From positions 1-64,000 of IMG/VR virus record IMGVR_UViG_3300047557_004034: a stretch of DNA of 64,000 nucleotides. One strand, written 5' to 3'. The DNA is from a virus. Shown one piece after another: positions 1 to 11,717 of the stretch. Both the position numbers and the translations under genes were made by a program. Within the stretch, counting starts at the first letter, position 1. Each line of letters opens with the position of its first letter. The notes below the pieces were generated by a model that worked only from the letters and a program-made list of their open reading frames with translations, ran no database searches and was not told the origin of the DNA.

Positions 1-630
1 GAGCACCTTGAGGTCCTTGTGGACCAACTGCTCCTTGAGCACCTTGACCTCCTTGAGCACCTGTAGGTCCAATAGCACCTTGAGCACCTTGAGGTCCTTG
101 TGGACCAACTGCTCCTTGAGCACCTTGACCTCCTTGAGCACCTGTAGGTCCAATAGCACCTTGAGCACCTTGAGGTCCTTGTGGACCAACTGCTCCTTGC
201 GCACCTTGAGGTCCTTGTGGACCAACTGCTCCTTGCGCACCTTGACCTCCTTGAGCACCCTGAGGACCTTTAGCACCTGTAGGTCCAATAGCTCCTTGAG
301 CACCTTGTCCTCCTTGAGCACCTGTAGGTCCAATAGCACCTTGAGCACCTTGTCCTCCTTGAGCACCTGTAGGTCCGATAGCACCTTGAGCACCTTGTCC
401 TCCTTGAGCACCTTGAGGTCCTTGTGGACCAACTGCTCCTTGTGCTCCCTGTCCGCCCTGAGGGCCAGCTGCTCCTTGAGCTCCCTGAGGACCTTTAGCA
501 CCTGTAGGTCCGATAGCACCTTGAGCACCTTGTCCTCCTTGAGCACCTTGAGGTCCTTGCGGACCAACTGCTCCTTGTGCTCCCTGAGGACCTTTAGACC
601 CTGTAGGTCCGATAGCACCCTGAGCACCTT
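1..630 (-). repeat. Gly-X-Y coding repeat with perfect 81-bp tandem copies
   Basis: This stretch encodes collagen-like triplets. Positions 1-81 and 82-162 appear identical, and a third copy begins at 163 and diverges near position 200. The unit of 81 bp equals 27 residues or nine triplets. Identity at synonymous positions points to recent duplication rather than only protein-level selection. Confidence 0.85.
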
Positions 631-1012
631 GAGCCCCTCCACCTCCCGTTCCTGTAATTTGACTGAAGTTGAGGTCAGAAACATCTATAGTTAATGGGTC
701 ATTTGAAACTAAAACAAAAGCCTTTTCAGCATTTGTTGTACCTGAGTTTATAAACACTTGAACACCGTCGAATATGTCTTCACTCAAAGACATGTCAATA
801 GCCCTACTCCACGCACCACTTGCAACAATATAAATTCCGTTTGTTGATGCCGTGGATTGGTTTTTCACTAAAACTCTCTCACCTACAGAAAGGGCAACAC
901 CATCAATTGTTTGTGTGCCATTCAACGTAATGTTTGTTGTAGTGGCAACCCTACAAGGAAGCTTATAACTGCTTCCTTTAATTTGAGAGTATGTACCTAT
1001 CCTTGTAATCAT
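1..1012 (-). CDS. Collagen-like tail fibre protein, 3' end beyond the window
   Basis: The reading frame opens with ATG at 1012-1010 and stays open to position 1, so the C-terminus is missing. About the first 120 residues form a globular head domain with the pattern [18 protein letters not shown], then GERVLVKNQ and NGIYIV. This is the N-terminal module seen in many phage tail-fibre proteins. From about position 630 leftwards the protein is an uninterrupted Gly-X-Y tract built from GAQ, GPT, GPQ, GGQ and GAV triplets, which suggests a trimeric collagen-like shaft. It follows the 1051-2346 gene after a 38-base gap that holds a TATTTAT motif 5 bases before the ATG. The role in host binding is inferred from the architecture and from its place at the end of the fibre cluster. 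No receptor-binding tip is visible because the gene is cut. Confidence 0.85.
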   Translation of the reverse strand, partial: MITRIGTYSQIKGSSYKLPCRVATTTNITLNGTQTIDGVALSVGERVLVKNQSTASTNGIYIVASGAWSRAIDMSLSEDIFDGVQVFINSGTTNAEKAFVLVSNDPLTIDVSDLNFSQITGTGGGGAQGAQGAIGPTGSKGPQGAQGAVGPQGPQGAQGGQGAQGAIGPTGAKGPQGAQGAAGPQGGQGAQGAVGPQGPQGAQGGQGAQGAIGPTGAQGGQGAQGAIGPTGAQGGQGAQGAIGPTGAKGPQGAQGGQGAQGAVGPQGPQGAQGAVGPQGPQGAQGAIGPTGAQGGQGAQGAVGPQGPQGAQGAIGPTGAQGGQGAQGAVGPQGPQGA

Positions 1013-1017
1013 CTAAA

Positions 1018-1024
1018 ATAAATA
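1018..1024 (-). promoter_or_regulatory. TATTTAT motif before the 1012 start
   Basis: The coding strand reads TATTTAT with 5 bases between it and the ATG. It is a 7-base match to the element found before nearly all structural genes here. A role in late transcription is inferred. Confidence 0.35.
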
Positions 1025-1050
1025 TTAAACCAATTCTTTATTCATTATTT

Positions 1051-2346
1051 TTATATTATAAACGGGTGTCCAATGCTTTGGTTTCTCCGGTACATTGTAT
1101 CGCCGAAAGCCAAATATCCATGAAACTCAGATGCAACACCACCAGCAGTATCAACAATAATTTGAAATGAATTCAAATTGAACGCATTTATATCATAAGT
1201 AGCTTGAACTGCACCAGCTCCTGTTGGAAATGATAGAACAGAATCATATTGTACAATCGTACCAATTTGTGTTGGGTCTTGGTTATTGTTATCCAAAATT
1301 CCTGCTGAGTTTCTTGATGTGGTTGAGCGTCCACTACCGAAACCAATTCTGTCTTGCGTTGTTGCCGTACCCGCAGTATCTTGTGCTGTCATTCTACCGA
1401 TGAGAGATAGGCCTCTCAAGAAAAAAGGTAATTCAGAAACTGTGGTAGTTGAGTTTAATGTGTTTCCTGCAATTGTATATGAAGACGCTTGCCAACTTCC
1501 TCCCTTTATTGCCAAAAAAATATTTCTTCTATTTGTGGTTGCCCTTGCAGTCCAGTTAAGTGTAAATTGGTTAGTTCCCCATGCTGAAAGTGTAGCTCTT
1601 GCATTCACTGCCGTTCCACCAGCTATAACAATTTGAGCCAAGCAATCTCCTTGAAAACAATACCCGTCCGTATCACTTGTGCCAGAGTTATCATCTGAGT
1701 TTCCGACTATAACAACATTATTGGTTGATAATGTTGAGCTTGCAAAACCCACACATAAACCAGAATCTGTTCCTTGACCTGTATTCAGAGCATTTGTTGA
1801 TTGTACTCCGGCAAACATTACAACTTGGTTTAGTCCGTCGTCAGTAAAACCGTTTACGGTGTAGTTTGCATTTCCTGTGGCCGCTGGCTCTGCTATATCC
1901 CCGACGACCGCAACTGTAATATCTTGTCCTCCCCAAGCTTCATAAAATACTGTAATATTTACTGGCGTTACATCATCTACAATTAATGTAAACCCGTCAG
2001 CATCAAAACTACTAATATCTAACCTTCCGTCAACGGTACCCGTACCATCAACAGTAATACACACAGAATTGTCCGCCGCAACTGAACCACAATCAGAAGC
2101 ATTACCATTATTGTCATCCGAAAAAGTACCAACACATCTTCTATCCGCAGCACTTACCGCAAATCCAACGCCCCTTCTTTCGTCTACCGCACCTGAAACT
2201 GCGTTTGTTGGTGAGTTGGATTGTAAACCAACCCAGTAAAATCGTAATGCCCGTGGTTGAAATCCCAACCCTGTTACAACTTTGGTCGCATTTAGTGCGT
2301 CCGTTGTCAACCATTGAACTGAACCGTGTGCAAAATTTAATGGCAT
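1051..2346 (-). CDS. Beta-rich tail-associated protein with three internal repeats
   Basis: This 431-aa protein has no signal peptide or membrane segment and no recognised family. It appears to consist of three related beta-rich modules of roughly 110-140 residues. The first ends around FTLIVDDVTPVNITVFYEAWGG, the second around FTLNWTARATTNRRNIFLAIKGG and the third around FQIIVDTAGGVASEFHGYLAFGD. Each module starts with a hydrophobic strand followed by GVGFA, CVGFA or RIGFG and an Asp/Asn-rich stretch (DDNNGNASD, NSDDNSGTSD, DNNNQDP). The Asp/Asn clusters could bind metal, but that is a guess. The gene starts 3 bases after the stop of the 3072-aa fibre gene, so the two are probably co-translated and may act in the same appendage. 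It could be a fibre tip, a decoration protein or an adhesin. Confidence 0.75.
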   Translation of the reverse strand: MPLNFAHGSVQWLTTDALNATKVVTGLGFQPRALRFYWVGLQSNSPTNAVSGAVDERRGVGFAVSAADRRCVGTFSDDNNGNASDCGSVAADNSVCITVDGTGTVDGRLDISSFDADGFTLIVDDVTPVNITVFYEAWGGQDITVAVVGDIAEPAATGNANYTVNGFTDDGLNQVVMFAGVQSTNALNTGQGTDSGLCVGFASSTLSTNNVVIVGNSDDNSGTSDTDGYCFQGDCLAQIVIAGGTAVNARATLSAWGTNQFTLNWTARATTNRRNIFLAIKGGSWQASSYTIAGNTLNSTTTVSELPFFLRGLSLIGRMTAQDTAGTATTQDRIGFGSGRSTTSRNSAGILDNNNQDPTQIGTIVQYDSVLSFPTGAGAVQATYDINAFNLNSFQIIVDTAGGVASEFHGYLAFGDTMYRRNQSIGHPFII

Positions 2347-2349
2347 ATT

Positions 2350-5300
2350 TTAAGCTCTCGTATATGTTATTCTTATCGCCAAAAGTTCCGCAGTTGCTGC
2401 CAAGTTATCGGCAGCATCCGCTGGGTTTCTATTAGCTCTAAATTGTACAAAGTTACCTGCCGCAGGAGTACCTCCAATTGTAATTGCCGGTGTCGCTGCA
2501 GATATATTGACATCATCGTTTGCTTGGTTTGCATCTGTAACTTGTTGTTGTGTTCCGAAAGCTTGGTCAATCGCATCTCCATCTGCATATGCTCTAGCAG
2601 CCAATCCCCAACGAACACTGTTCGTTGATGCTGTACCTGCCACCCAATAGAATACTGCGGTGATAGTTCCACCATTGTAATCTGATGGCATCGGCATTGC
2701 CCAGTTTGCAAATGTTTGAGTAGTATCTGGAAACCCTATATAATAAAAGTTTACTGCGTTTGTTGTCGTTTGTGTTATTGTTGGTGGATTAGCTCCCGAT
2801 GTAACAGAAGGCCAACCTCCACCAGCTGTTAGTATGATTTGTCCTGTAACAGTCGCACCTGGAGCACCTTGAGCACCTTGTCCTCCTTGAGCACCTTGGG
2901 CTCCAGTTCCTGGTGCACCTTGAGCCCCCTGTGGACCTGTTGGACCTAACGCACCTTGAGCACCTTGTCCTCCTTGAGCACCTTGGGCTCCCTGAGCACC
3001 TTGGGCTCCAGTTCCTGGTGCACCTTGAGCACCTTGTCCTCCTTGAGCGCCTTGTGCTCCCTGAGCACCTGTTGCACCTTGAGCACCTTGTCCTCCTTGA
3101 GCACCTTGGGCTCCCTGAGCACCTGTTGCACCTTGAGCACCTTGTCCTCCTTGAGCGCCTTGTGCTCCCTGAGCACCTGTTGCACCTTGAGCACCTTGTC
3201 CTCCTTGAGCTCCTTGGGCTCCCTGAGCACCTGTTGCACCTTGAGCACCTTGTCCTCCTTGAGCTCCTGTTGGACCTAACGCACCTTGAGCACCTTGTCC
3301 TCCTTGAGCACCTTGGGCTCCCTGAGCACCTGTTGCACCTTGAGCACCTTGTCCTCCTTGAGCGCCTTGTGCTCCCTGAGCACCTGTTGCACCTTGAGCA
3401 CCTTGAGCACCTTGTCCTCCTTGAGCACCTTGGGCTCCCTGAGCACCTGTCGCACCTTGAGCACCTTGAGGTCCTTTAGCCCCTGTAGGTCCAATTGCTC
3501 CTTGAGCACCTTGTCCTCCTTGAGCACCTGTTGGACCTAACGCACCTTGAGCACCTTGCCCTCCTTGAGCTCCTGTTGGACCTGTAGCACCTTGAGCACC
3601 TTGCCCTCCTTGAGCTCCTTGAGCACCAGTCGCACCTTGAGCACCTTGTCCTCCTTGAGCACCTTGGGCTCCTGTTGGACCCAACGCACCTTGAGCACCT
3701 TGTCCTCCTTGAGCACCTTGAGGTCCTTTGGCTCCTGTAGGTCCAATTGCTCCTTGAGCACCTTGTCCTCCTTGAGCACCTTGGGCACCTTGGGCACCAG
3801 TCGCACCTTGAGCACCTTGTCCTCCTTGAGCACCTTGAGCTCCTGTTGGACCCAACGCACCTTGAGCACCTTGTCCTCCTTGAGCACCTTGAGGTCCTTT
3901 AGCTCCTGTGGGTCCAATTGCCCCTTGAGCACCTTGTCCTCCTTGAGCACCTTGAGCACCTGTTGGACCTAACGCGCCTTGAGCACCTTGCCCTCCCTGA
4001 GCACCTTGGGCTCCAGTCGCACCTTGAGCACCTTGTCCTCCCTGAGCTCCTGTTGGCCCTGTAGCACCTTGGGCACCTTGGCCTCCCTGAGCACCTTGAG
4101 CTCCCTGAGGACCTTTAGCACCTGTAGGTCCGATAGCACCTTGAGCACCTTGTCCTCCTTGAGCACCTTGAGCTCCTGTAGGTCCAATTGCTCCTTGAGC
4201 TCCTTGTCCTCCCTGAGCTCCTTGGGCACCTGTTGGACCTGTAGCACCTTGAGCTCCTTGTCCTCCTTGAGCACCTTGGGCTCCTGTAGGTCCAATTGCT
4301 CCTTGAGCTCCCTGAGGCCCTTTAGCACCTGTAGGTCCGATAGCACCTTGAGCACCTTGCCCTCCTTGAGCTCCTTGAGCTCCTGTTGGACCTGTAGCAC
4401 CTTGAGCACCTTGCCCTCCTTGAGCTCCTTGAGCACCTGTTGGCCCTGTAGCACCTTGGGCACCTTGGGCACCTTGGCCTCCCTGAGCACCTTGAGCTCC
4501 CTGAGGACCTTTAGCACCTGTAGGTCCGATAGCACCTTGAGCACCTTGTCCTCCTTGAGCACCTTGAGCACCTGTTGGACCTAGCGCACCTTGAGCTCCT
4601 TGTCCTCCCTGAGCTCCTTGGGCACCTGTTGGACCTGTAGCACCTTGGGCACCTTGGCCTCCCTGAGCACCTTGAGCTCCCTGAGGCCCTTTAGCTCCTG
4701 TAGGTCCGATAGCACCTTGAGCACCTTGCCCTCCTTGAGCACCTGTTGGACCTGTAGCACCTTGAGCACCTTGCCCTCCTTGAGCTCCTTGAGCACCTGT
4801 TGGACCTGTAGCACCTTGAGCACCTTGGCCTCCCTGAGCACCTTGAGCTCCCTGAGGCCCTTTAGCACCTGTTGGACCAATAGCACCCTGTGCACCTTGT
4901 CCTCCCTGAGCTCCTTGAGCTCCTGTTGGACCTGTAGCACCTTGAGCACCTTGCCCTCCTTGAGCTCCTTGAGCACCTGTTGGACCTGTCGCACCTTGAG
5001 CTCCTTGACCTCCCTGAGCACCTTGAGCTCCTGTTGGACCTGTAGCACCTTGGGCACCTTGGCCTCCCTGAGCACCTTGAGCTCCCTGAGGCCCTTTAGC
5101 ACCTGTAGGTCCGATAGCACCTTGAGCACCTTGTCCTCCTTGAGCTCCTTGAGCTCCTGTTGGCCCTGTCGCACCTTGAGCACCCTGCCCTCCTTGAGCA
5201 CCTTGAGCACCTGTTGGACCAATAGCACCCTGTGCACCTTGTCCTCCCTGAGCCCCTTGAGGTCCTTTAGCACCTGTTGGACCAATAGCACCTTGAGCAC

Positions 5301-8300
5301 CTTGTCCTCCTTGAGCACCTTGAGGTCCAAAAGCACCTTGAGCACCTTGTCCTCCTTGAGCACCTTGTCCTCCTTGAGCACCTTGTCCTCCTTGAGCACC
5401 TTGAGGTCCGGTTTTACCTGATGTTCCTGAAGAACCACTTGAACCTGATGTACCAGGAATTCCAGTTGAGATTGTTAATCCTATACTTCCAAATAATATT
5501 AATACGTCTGTCGCGGTAGGTGCCGGTCTGTCTGGGTCTATAGTTAAAGTTGTTCCAACTATTGTATAATCCGCATTTAGTGTTTGTAATTGTCCATTTA
5601 TGAAGAATTGGTGTTGAGAACCGACAGAAAGTGCCGTTGATAGTGTAAAAACTTTATTCACACCATTCTGAGTTCCTGTAATTGTAATTCCGGATAATAC
5701 TGATGTGTCTGAACTAACTGTCACAGTTACAACACTTCCTGACATTGCTGCCGTAACACCAGAACCAACAAAATTTATACCTGTTGCCGCAGAGGTAACA
5801 AATACACCTTCGTCATAAATAAATGCTAATGGACTTGTACCTGAACTTCCTGAAGAGCCACTTGTTCCTGAAGAACCTGATGAACCACTTGTACCTGAAC
5901 TTCCTGATGTTCCTGAAGAACCTGATGAACCACTTGTACCTGAACTTCCTGATGAGCCACTTGTGCCAGAACTTCCTGATGTTCCTGAAGAACCTGATGA
6001 ACCACTTGTGCCAGAACTTCCTGATGTTCCTGATGAACCACTTGTACCTGATGAGCCTGAACTTCCTGATGTACCACTAGAGCCTGATGAACCACTTGTG
6101 CCAGAACTTCCTGATGTTCCTGATGAACCTGATGAACCACTTGTGCCAGAACTTCCTGATGTTCCTGATGAGCCACTTGTTCCTGATGAGCCTGATGAGC
6201 CACTTGTTCCTGATGAGCCTGATGAGCCACTTGTACCTGATGAGCCTGAACTTCCTGATGTACCACTAGAACCTGATGTACCACTAGAACCTGATGTACC
6301 ACTAGAGCCTGATGAACCACTCGTTCCTGAAGAACCTGATGAACCACTTGTTCCTGATGAGCCTGATGAGCCACTTGTACCAGAACTTCCTGATGTTCCT
6401 GATGAACCACTTGTACCTGAACTTCCTGAAGAACCACTTGTACCTGAACTTCCTGAAGAGCCACTTGTTCCTGAAGAACCTGATGAACCACTTGTACCTG
6501 AACTTCCTGAAGAACCACTTGTACCTGAAGAACCTGATGAGCCACTTGTGCCAGAACTTCCTGATGTTCCTGATGAACCTGATGAGCCACTTGTGCCAGA
6601 ACTTCCTGATGTTCCTGATGAACCACTTGTACCTGAACTTCCTGAAGAGCCACTTGTTCCTGAAGAACCTGATGAACCACTTGTACCAGAACTTCCTGAA
6701 GAACCACTTGTACCTGATGAGCCTGAACTTCCTGATGTACCACTAGAGCCTGAAGAACCACTTGTTCCTGATGAACCACTTGTTCCTGATGAACCACTTG
6801 TACCTGATGAGCCTGAACTTCCTGATGTACCACTAGAGCCTGAAGAACCACTTGTTCCTGATGAACCACTTGTTCCTGATGAACCACTTGTACCTGAACT
6901 TCCTGAAGAGCCACTTGTTCCTGAAGAACCTGATGAACCACTTGTGCCAGAACTTCCTGATGTTCCTGATGAACCACTTGTACCAGAACTTCCTGAAGAA
7001 CCACTTGTACCTGATGAGCCTGAACTTCCTGATGTACCACTAGAGCCTGAAGAACCACTTGTTCCTGATGAACCACTTGTGCCAGAACTTCCTGATGTTC
7101 CTGATGAACCACTTGTACCTGATGAGCCTGAACTTCCTGAAGAACCACTTGTACCTGATGAGCCTGAACTTCCTGATGTACCACTAGAGCCTGAAGAACC
7201 ACTTGTTCCTGATGAACCACTTGTACCTGAACTTCCTGAAGAGCCACTTGTTCCTGAAGAACCTGATGAACCACTTGTGCCAGAACTTCCTGATGTTCCT
7301 GATGAACCACTTGTACCTGAACTTCCTGATGTTCCTGATGAACCACTTGTACCTGAAGAACCTGATGAGCCACTTGTGCCAGAACTTCCTGATGTTCCTG
7401 ATGAACCACTTGTACCTGAACTTCCTGAAGAGCCACTTGTTCCTGAAGAACCTGATGAACCACTTGTGCCAGAACTTCCTGATGTTCCTGATGAACCACT
7501 TGTTCCTGATGAACCACTTGTACCTGAACTTCCTGAAGAGCCACTTGTTCCTGAAGAACCTGATGAACCACTTGTGCCAGAACTTCCTGATGTTCCTGAT
7601 GAACCACTTGTACCTGAACTTCCTGATGTACCACTAGAGCCTGAAGAACCACTTGTTCCTGATGAACCACTTGTACCTGAACTTCCTGAAGAGCCACTTG
7701 TTCCTGAAGAACCTGATGAACCACTTGTGCCAGAACTTCCTGATGTTCCTGATGAACCACTTGTACCTGAACTTCCTGATGTTCCTGATGAACCACTTGT
7801 ACCTGAACTTCCTGAAGAACCACTTGTACCTGAAGAACCTGATGAGCCACTTGTGCCAGAACTTCCTGATGTTCCTGATGAACCACTTGTACCTGATGAG
7901 CCTGAACTTCCTGATGTACCACTAGAGCCTGAAGAACCACTTGTTCCTGAAGAACCACTTGTACCTGAACTTCCTGAAGAGCCACTTGTTCCTGAAGAAC
8001 CTGATGAACCACTTGTGCCAGAACTTCCTGATGTTCCTGATGAACCACTTGTGCCAGAACTTCCTGATGTTCCTGAAGAACCTGATGAACCACTTGTACC
8101 TGAACTTCCTGAAGAGCCACTTGTTCCTGAAGAACCACTTGTGCCAGAACTTCCTGATGTTCCTGATGAGCCACTTGTGCCAGAACTCCCTGATGTTCCT
8201 GATGAACCACTTGTTCCTGATGAACCTGATGAGCCACTTGTGCCAGAACTTCCTGACGAGCCACTTGTGCCAGAACTACCACTTGTTCCCGATGAACCAT

Positions 8301-11300
8301 CCGCACCTGAATTACTCCAAAAAGTGTTTCCTACATTATCAATTACCAAAAATTTAGTAAGTAAATTATCTTGAGTAATGTTTGTTAAAGTAAGATTACC
8401 TGATGTAGTTGCTGTGGCCGATATTGTATTTACGTTGAATAAATCATTTCCTCCTAACCCTAAGTCCCCTGTCATCTGTCTACCACCATCAACTAACAAA
8501 TATTGTTGGTGGTCATCAGCTGTGAGTCCTAATAAGTTACCGTGAATTGAAGTCGCGTTTACCCCACTGGCCTTGAAACCAATCACAGGTCTGATGTCTT
8601 CAATCTGAACAATTCCTGTGAGTCCTTGTTGTATATAAATTGACGCAATAGAAACTACACCGTCTGTAAAGAAATCGGGTGGTAATGGTAATGGTGCATT
8701 TTCTGTTTCAACTAATGTCGCAAATTCTGTTTGTCCTAAAACTAAGAAATATTCTTCATTACTACCTTCACCAACAACATACAATGTATGTTTGGTGAAA
8801 GCTGATGCTGTCAATCCCGATAACCCTGTTTGGTTTGGATTATATTGAGAACTATTTACAAATGTAGTTGCAGATGTAACCCATCCTGAACCGTTATTCC
8901 AATATTGGGTAAAAGTAATTGGTGTTGCTCCTGATGGAAGAAAATTATTTTCAGAGAACCAATAATTACCTGACGTTACATCTAAGGTAAATGCGGTTGA
9001 CCCCGTTGTCGTAATCGAACCTGTTGCATATACAGGTCCAAGAGCTTGTCTATTGAAGCTTGATAATAAAGTTGCAGTATGTTGTGCATTATATGGTGAT
9101 GCATCTATCAATTCAACTCCTGTTGAATTTGTTACCACCCTACCCATTATTATATTATAGAATGGGTCAGGAAGTCCTGCGTTAGCTACTAATGTTCCAT
9201 TATTGGAAATATAAATGTAGTTGTCTGTATTTGCACTTAAAGTAAGTTGTCCATCAACCCAATCGTATCTTTTGATAATACTTGGGTCTAATTGGTCTGA
9301 CAAGTAACCGAATCCTGCAGATGTGTTGATTGATGTTCCACTGATAATAGTAATGGTTCCACCACTCAAAAGTCCCATCGCACTTCCTTGGAAAATCAGG
9401 GTGGAAGCATCCGTATGTGTTCCATCAGCAAATGTTACGGAAAGTTTTCTTGTAATGTCGTTTTCACCATCAGTATCGTCCAAGAAGTTCCAATAAAAGT
9501 CTTGACTTGCAGTATTGATTTTTGAATGGTCAGAAACACCTTGATATCTACCTCTTGTTTGTGCATTTAATATATTAAAATCATAAGTTGTAGAACCATG
9601 AATCATGGAACCTACAATTCTGAATGTTGGTCCGTCTCCTGTATTTGGAACATATACCGCAGTGTCCCAATCTTGAATGTCAAGTGCAGCCGCTTCTACC
9701 ACAGCACTGTCACTCATCTCTAAACACGTAGAGCCTGTTAGTGATGCACCTTCGAATGTACAGACGTACATATTCAAACTTGACCCTGAACCTGTAACTT
9801 TGTTACCTACAACGTTATCTGCTGTTGGGAATAGGTAATAGTTTTCCATGTTAACTAAACATCCTACACCGTTGCTAGCTTCTACTAGAACACCGTAACT
9901 GAAAACACCATTTATATCAACATATTCACCATAAAACTGTGTGTCTTGTGTTGAAGATTTTACCCAAATACCAATGTCAGAGTCGACTATAGTAATTTTA
10001 TGACATTGTCCGAAGTCCCCAATATCATCAGCATAAATTGCCGCATATCCTGCACCAGCACCTGAGAAACTCAAGAACGAAACTTCGTTATTTACACCAA
10101 TTTTTAATATGTGTTGTGATGCCGAGTTAGGGAATAATTCGGTTGTTTGTATATTCGAACCTTGAATACTTACATATGGTTTACCTGTTAAATCTATTTG
10201 GTCTTCAAAGAATTGACCCGGACCAACACTAACTAAAAATCTATTACTTTCTGAAGAACCCGTAATCCAATCAACAGCGGCTTTAACTGAGGTAAATTCA
10301 CCACCCTTCTTAGCCACAGTGATAACTCTTGGGTCTTGACCAACAACATATATTGGAGCATTGATTGGTATTTCAGTTTTTAAGAATGTATCTGTACCTT
10401 GTAATTTACCTGTTGTATTTGGATTTTCAATTACAACATCTTTTGTGTTGTTTTCAAAGTTAAGTGCGATTGCATCAATAGACGGTGCCGAACCTGTGTT
10501 AGGTACGTAAATACCTGTCGCCCATCTTTGGAAGTTAACAGCTGTCAGTCTGAGAGAACCACCATTTTCAACCCAAAAACCTGTTCCTGATGCGGCACCT
10601 ACTGCCTTTGTTAAAAGACAACCGTTCACGATGAATGCACAACCTGGTTGGTCTGATTTTGCAAAAATTAAACCTGATGTTGTTGTAACCCCACCATTAG
10701 TAGATGTAACGTTTCTAAGTTGCATCCTACCAATACCACTTCCATCGTTTGTAACATAGAAACCTATAGTAAATGGATAACCACCATACTTTACGTTTGA
10801 ACACTGCATGATACAGTTTCCACCACCAGTACCCACAGTTTTAGCATGAGTATAGTTTGCTCCAAATCTCACATCTTCAACATAAGAAATGGCATTCAAT
10901 TGTGGTGTTGTTGATGAAGAGTAGACAACGCAGGCAACTCCTGTTCCCGTACAACCTTGAAGTTGAACGTTCGTGACCATCGATTGGTCTGCCATCAAAA
11001 TCAAAGACTGATTCGGATTGTTTGCTTGAATTACCGTGCTTGTAGAACTATCACCAACGATAGTAACATAAGACTTTAATACTATTTGGTCTTCGTAATA
11101 TTGACCAGCATAAACTCTTACAGTATAGGTATTTGCTGAGGTTGCCCCTGAAATACTATCAACAGCTTCTTTAACGGAAAAAAAATCTACACCGGAGCTT
11201 CCGGTCATACCAACCGTAACAACATTTTCAATGTTACCTGAAGAACCAGTACCTGCAACAATCCAATTGGTTCCATCACTTATAACTTGCACACTACCAT

Positions 11301-11568
11301 ATTGTCTGAGAGTGGTTGTTATTTCTCCATCTATTGTTTGAGAACCTGAACCGTCTACAGTAATTGTACCTGTACCCGAGTTTTTAATTAAATAATTTTT
11401 TCCTGCAATATCAACCGCAGTTGGTAGGGTTATTGTAAACGTACCTGAGGTTGCGTCTACAACATAATCGTCTTCTCCAACAGTATATGTCGAAGTGACC
11501 GCAGTATATGGAACAGTAAGACTACCAAGGGATATTAGACCCCTACGAGCTATAAATTCATTTGCCAT
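2350..11568 (-). CDS. Giant 3072-aa tail fibre/spike with beta-helices and two Gly-X-Y shafts
   Basis: Residues 1-110 form a small beta domain ([13 protein letters not shown], then [11 protein letters not shown]). Residues about 115-395 and 410-690 are two related right-handed beta-helix modules of the pectate-lyase/pectinesterase-like type. Each opens with FxSVKEAVD or [11 protein letters not shown] and a [11 protein letters not shown] or [11 protein letters not shown] turn. A region to about residue 1085 holds the common fibre motif [17 protein letters not shown]. Residues about 1087-1913 are almost entirely GSS and GTS triplets. A domain at about 1914-2050 contains [21 protein letters not shown] second Gly-X-Y shaft (GAQ, GGQ, GPT, GAK) fills about 2050-2905, and a beta-rich C-terminal domain of about 165 residues ends the protein. 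The size and domain order fit a long trimeric host-recognition fibre. Polysaccharide binding or cleavage by the beta-helices is possible, but I cannot assign catalytic residues. Confidence 0.85.
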   Translation of the reverse strand: MANEFIARRGLISLGSLTVPYTAVTSTYTVGEDDYVVDATSGTFTITLPTAVDIAGKNYLIKNSGTGTITVDGSGSQTIDGEITTTLRQYGSVQVISDGTNWIVAGTGSSGNIENVVTVGMTGSSGVDFFSVKEAVDSISGATSANTYTVRVYAGQYYEDQIVLKSYVTIVGDSSTSTVIQANNPNQSLILMADQSMVTNVQLQGCTGTGVACVVYSSSTTPQLNAISYVEDVRFGANYTHAKTVGTGGGNCIMQCSNVKYGGYPFTIGFYVTNDGSGIGRMQLRNVTSTNGGVTTTSGLIFAKSDQPGCAFIVNGCLLTKAVGAASGTGFWVENGGSLRLTAVNFQRWATGIYVPNTGSAPSIDAIALNFENNTKDVVIENPNTTGKLQGTDTFLKTEIPINAPIYVVGQDPRVITVAKKGGEFTSVKAAVDWITGSSESNRFLVSVGPGQFFEDQIDLTGKPYVSIQGSNIQTTELFPNSASQHILKIGVNNEVSFLSFSGAGAGYAAIYADDIGDFGQCHKITIVDSDIGIWVKSSTQDTQFYGEYVDINGVFSYGVLVEASNGVGCLVNMENYYLFPTADNVVGNKVTGSGSSLNMYVCTFEGASLTGSTCLEMSDSAVVEAAALDIQDWDTAVYVPNTGDGPTFRIVGSMIHGSTTYDFNILNAQTRGRYQGVSDHSKINTASQDFYWNFLDDTDGENDITRKLSVTFADGTHTDASTLIFQGSAMGLLSGGTITIISGTSINTSAGFGYLSDQLDPSIIKRYDWVDGQLTLSANTDNYIYISNNGTLVANAGLPDPFYNIIMGRVVTNSTGVELIDASPYNAQHTATLLSSFNRQALGPVYATGSITTTGSTAFTLDVTSGNYWFSENNFLPSGATPITFTQYWNNGSGWVTSATTFVNSSQYNPNQTGLSGLTASAFTKHTLYVVGEGSNEEYFLVLGQTEFATLVETENAPLPLPPDFFTDGVVSIASIYIQQGLTGIVQIEDIRPVIGFKASGVNATSIHGNLLGLTADDHQQYLLVDGGRQMTGDLGLGGNDLFNVNTISATATTSGNLTLTNITQDNLLTKFLVIDNVGNTFWSNSGADGSSGTSGSSGTSGSSGSSGTSGSSGSSGTSGSSGTSGSSGTSGSSGTSGSSGTSGSSGTSGSSGSSGTSGSSGSSGTSGSSGTSGSSGTSGSSGTSGSSGSSGTSGSSGSSGTSGSSGTSGSSGSSGTSGSSGSSGTSGSSGTSGSSGTSGSSGSSGTSGSSGSSGTSGSSGTSGSSGTSGSSGTSGSSGTSGSSGSSGTSGSSGSSGTSGSSGTSGSSGSSGTSGSSGTSGSSGTSGSSGTSGSSGSSGTSGSSGSSGTSGSSGTSGSSGTSGSSGTSGSSGSSGTSGSSGSSGTSGSSGTSGSSGTSGSSGSSGTSGSSGTSGSSGTSGSSGTSGSSGTSGSSGSSGTSGSSGSSGTSGSSGTSGSSGSSGTSGSSGSSGTSGSSGSSGSSGTSGSSGTSGSSGTSGSSGTSGSSGSSGTSGSSGSSGTSGSSGSSGTSGSSGTSGSSGTSGSSGSSGTSGSSGSSGTSGSSGTSGSSGTSGSSGSSGTSGSSGSSGTSGSSGTSGSSGTSGSSGSSGTSGSSGSSGTSGSSGSSGTSGSSGSSGTSGSSGSSGTSGSSGTSGSSGTSGSSGSSGTSGSSGTSGSSGSSGTSGSSGSSGTSGSSGSSGTSGSSGSSGTSGSSGSSGTSGSSGTSGSSGTSGSSGSSGTSGSSGSSGTSGSSGSSGTSGSSGTSGSSGTSGSSGSSGTSGSSGSSGTSGSSGSSGTSGSSGTSGSSGTSGSSGSSGTSGSSGTSGSSGSSGTSGSSGSSGTSGSSGTSGSSGTSGSSGSSGTSGSSGTSGSSGSSGTSGSSGSSGTSGSSGTSGSSGSSGTSGSSGSSGTSPLAFIYDEGVFVTSAATGINFVGSGVTAAMSGSVVTVTVSSDTSVLSGITITGTQNGVNKVFTLSTALSVGSQHQFFINGQLQTLNADYTIVGTTLTIDPDRPAPTATDVLILFGSIGLTISTGIPGTSGSSGSSGTSGKTGPQGAQGGQGAQGGQGAQGGQGAQGAFGPQGAQGGQGAQGAIGPTGAKGPQGAQGGQGAQGAIGPTGAQGAQGGQGAQGATGPTGAQGAQGGQGAQGAIGPTGAKGPQGAQGAQGGQGAQGATGPTGAQGAQGGQGAQGATGPTGAQGAQGGQGAQGATGPTGAQGAQGGQGAQGAIGPTGAKGPQGAQGAQGGQGAQGATGPTGAQGAQGGQGAQGATGPTGAQGGQGAQGAIGPTGAKGPQGAQGAQGGQGAQGATGPTGAQGAQGGQGAQGALGPTGAQGAQGGQGAQGAIGPTGAKGPQGAQGAQGGQGAQGAQGATGPTGAQGAQGGQGAQGATGPTGAQGAQGGQGAQGAIGPTGAKGPQGAQGAIGPTGAQGAQGGQGAQGATGPTGAQGAQGGQGAQGAIGPTGAQGAQGGQGAQGAIGPTGAKGPQGAQGAQGGQGAQGATGPTGAQGGQGAQGATGAQGAQGGQGAQGALGPTGAQGAQGGQGAQGAIGPTGAKGPQGAQGGQGAQGALGPTGAQGAQGGQGAQGATGAQGAQGAQGGQGAQGAIGPTGAKGPQGAQGGQGAQGALGPTGAQGAQGGQGAQGATGAQGAQGGQGAQGATGPTGAQGGQGAQGALGPTGAQGGQGAQGAIGPTGAKGPQGAQGATGAQGAQGAQGGQGAQGAQGATGAQGAQGAQGGQGAQGATGAQGAQGAQGGQGAQGALGPTGAQGGQGAQGATGAQGAQGAQGGQGAQGATGAQGAQGAQGGQGAQGATGAQGAQGAQGGQGAQGATGAQGAQGAQGGQGAQGAPGTGAQGAQGAQGAQGGQGAQGALGPTGPQGAQGAPGTGAQGAQGGQGAQGAPGATVTGQIILTAGGGWPSVTSGANPPTITQTTTNAVNFYYIGFPDTTQTFANWAMPMPSDYNGGTITAVFYWVAGTASTNSVRWGLAARAYADGDAIDQAFGTQQQVTDANQANDDVNISAATPAITIGGTPAAGNFVQFRANRNPADAADNLAATAELLAIRITYTRA
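2850..5425 (-). repeat. Collagen-like Gly-X-Y repeat (GAQ/GGQ/GPT type)
   Basis: About 860 codons of unbroken Gly-X-Y inside the 3072-aa fibre gene. The recurring block is [20 protein letters not shown] with GAK, GPQ, GAT and GAL variants. The DNA is a mosaic of 18-base (GAQGGQ) and longer units. Long open frames on the other strand and frames are by-products of the period-9 codon pattern. Confidence 0.9.
5826..8312 (-). repeat. Ser/Thr-only Gly-X-Y repeat (GSS/GTS)
   Basis: About 827 codons made of Gly-Ser-Ser and Gly-Thr-Ser triplets with almost no other residue. The period-3 glycine makes it formally collagen-like although it has no proline. Longer DNA units recur, for example a 90-bp block starting near 6738 and again near 6828. 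Confidence 0.9.
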
Positions 11569-11623
11569 TCAGAACCTCTTTTTTCCCTATCCAAAAGAAA
11601 AATTCCTTTATCTTTATTTTAAG

Positions 11624-11630
11624 ATAAATA
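11624..11630 (-). promoter_or_regulatory. TATTTAT motif in the gap before the giant fibre gene
   Basis: This 149-base gap (11569-11717) is the longest in the window and is very AT-rich. The only feature I see in it is the coding-strand TATTTAT motif 55 bases before the ATG at 11568. A long untranslated leader would follow if transcription starts there. Confidence 0.35.
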
Positions 11631-11717
11631 GCATGGATTTCAATAATCTAAAGCTTTTATTTTAATAAATTCGAATAGTTGTTAAATTAACAAATATGTA
11701 ATTCTATTTTATCTTTC

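Noticed and set aside
8-694. Plus-strand Ser/Leu/Thr-rich open frame
   Set aside because: It is antisense to the collagen-like fibre gene that starts at 1012; all coherent genes are on the minus strand.
1-8312. CRISPR-like regular repeats
   Set aside because: Repeats are contiguous multiples of 9 bases encoding Gly-X-Y without unique spacers of constant length.
5823-8374. Long open frames of about 800 aa on the plus strand and in a second minus-strand frame
   Set aside because: They mirror the GSS/GTS coding repeat in other frames, have absurd low-complexity composition, and the third frame encodes the coherent 3072-aa fibre.
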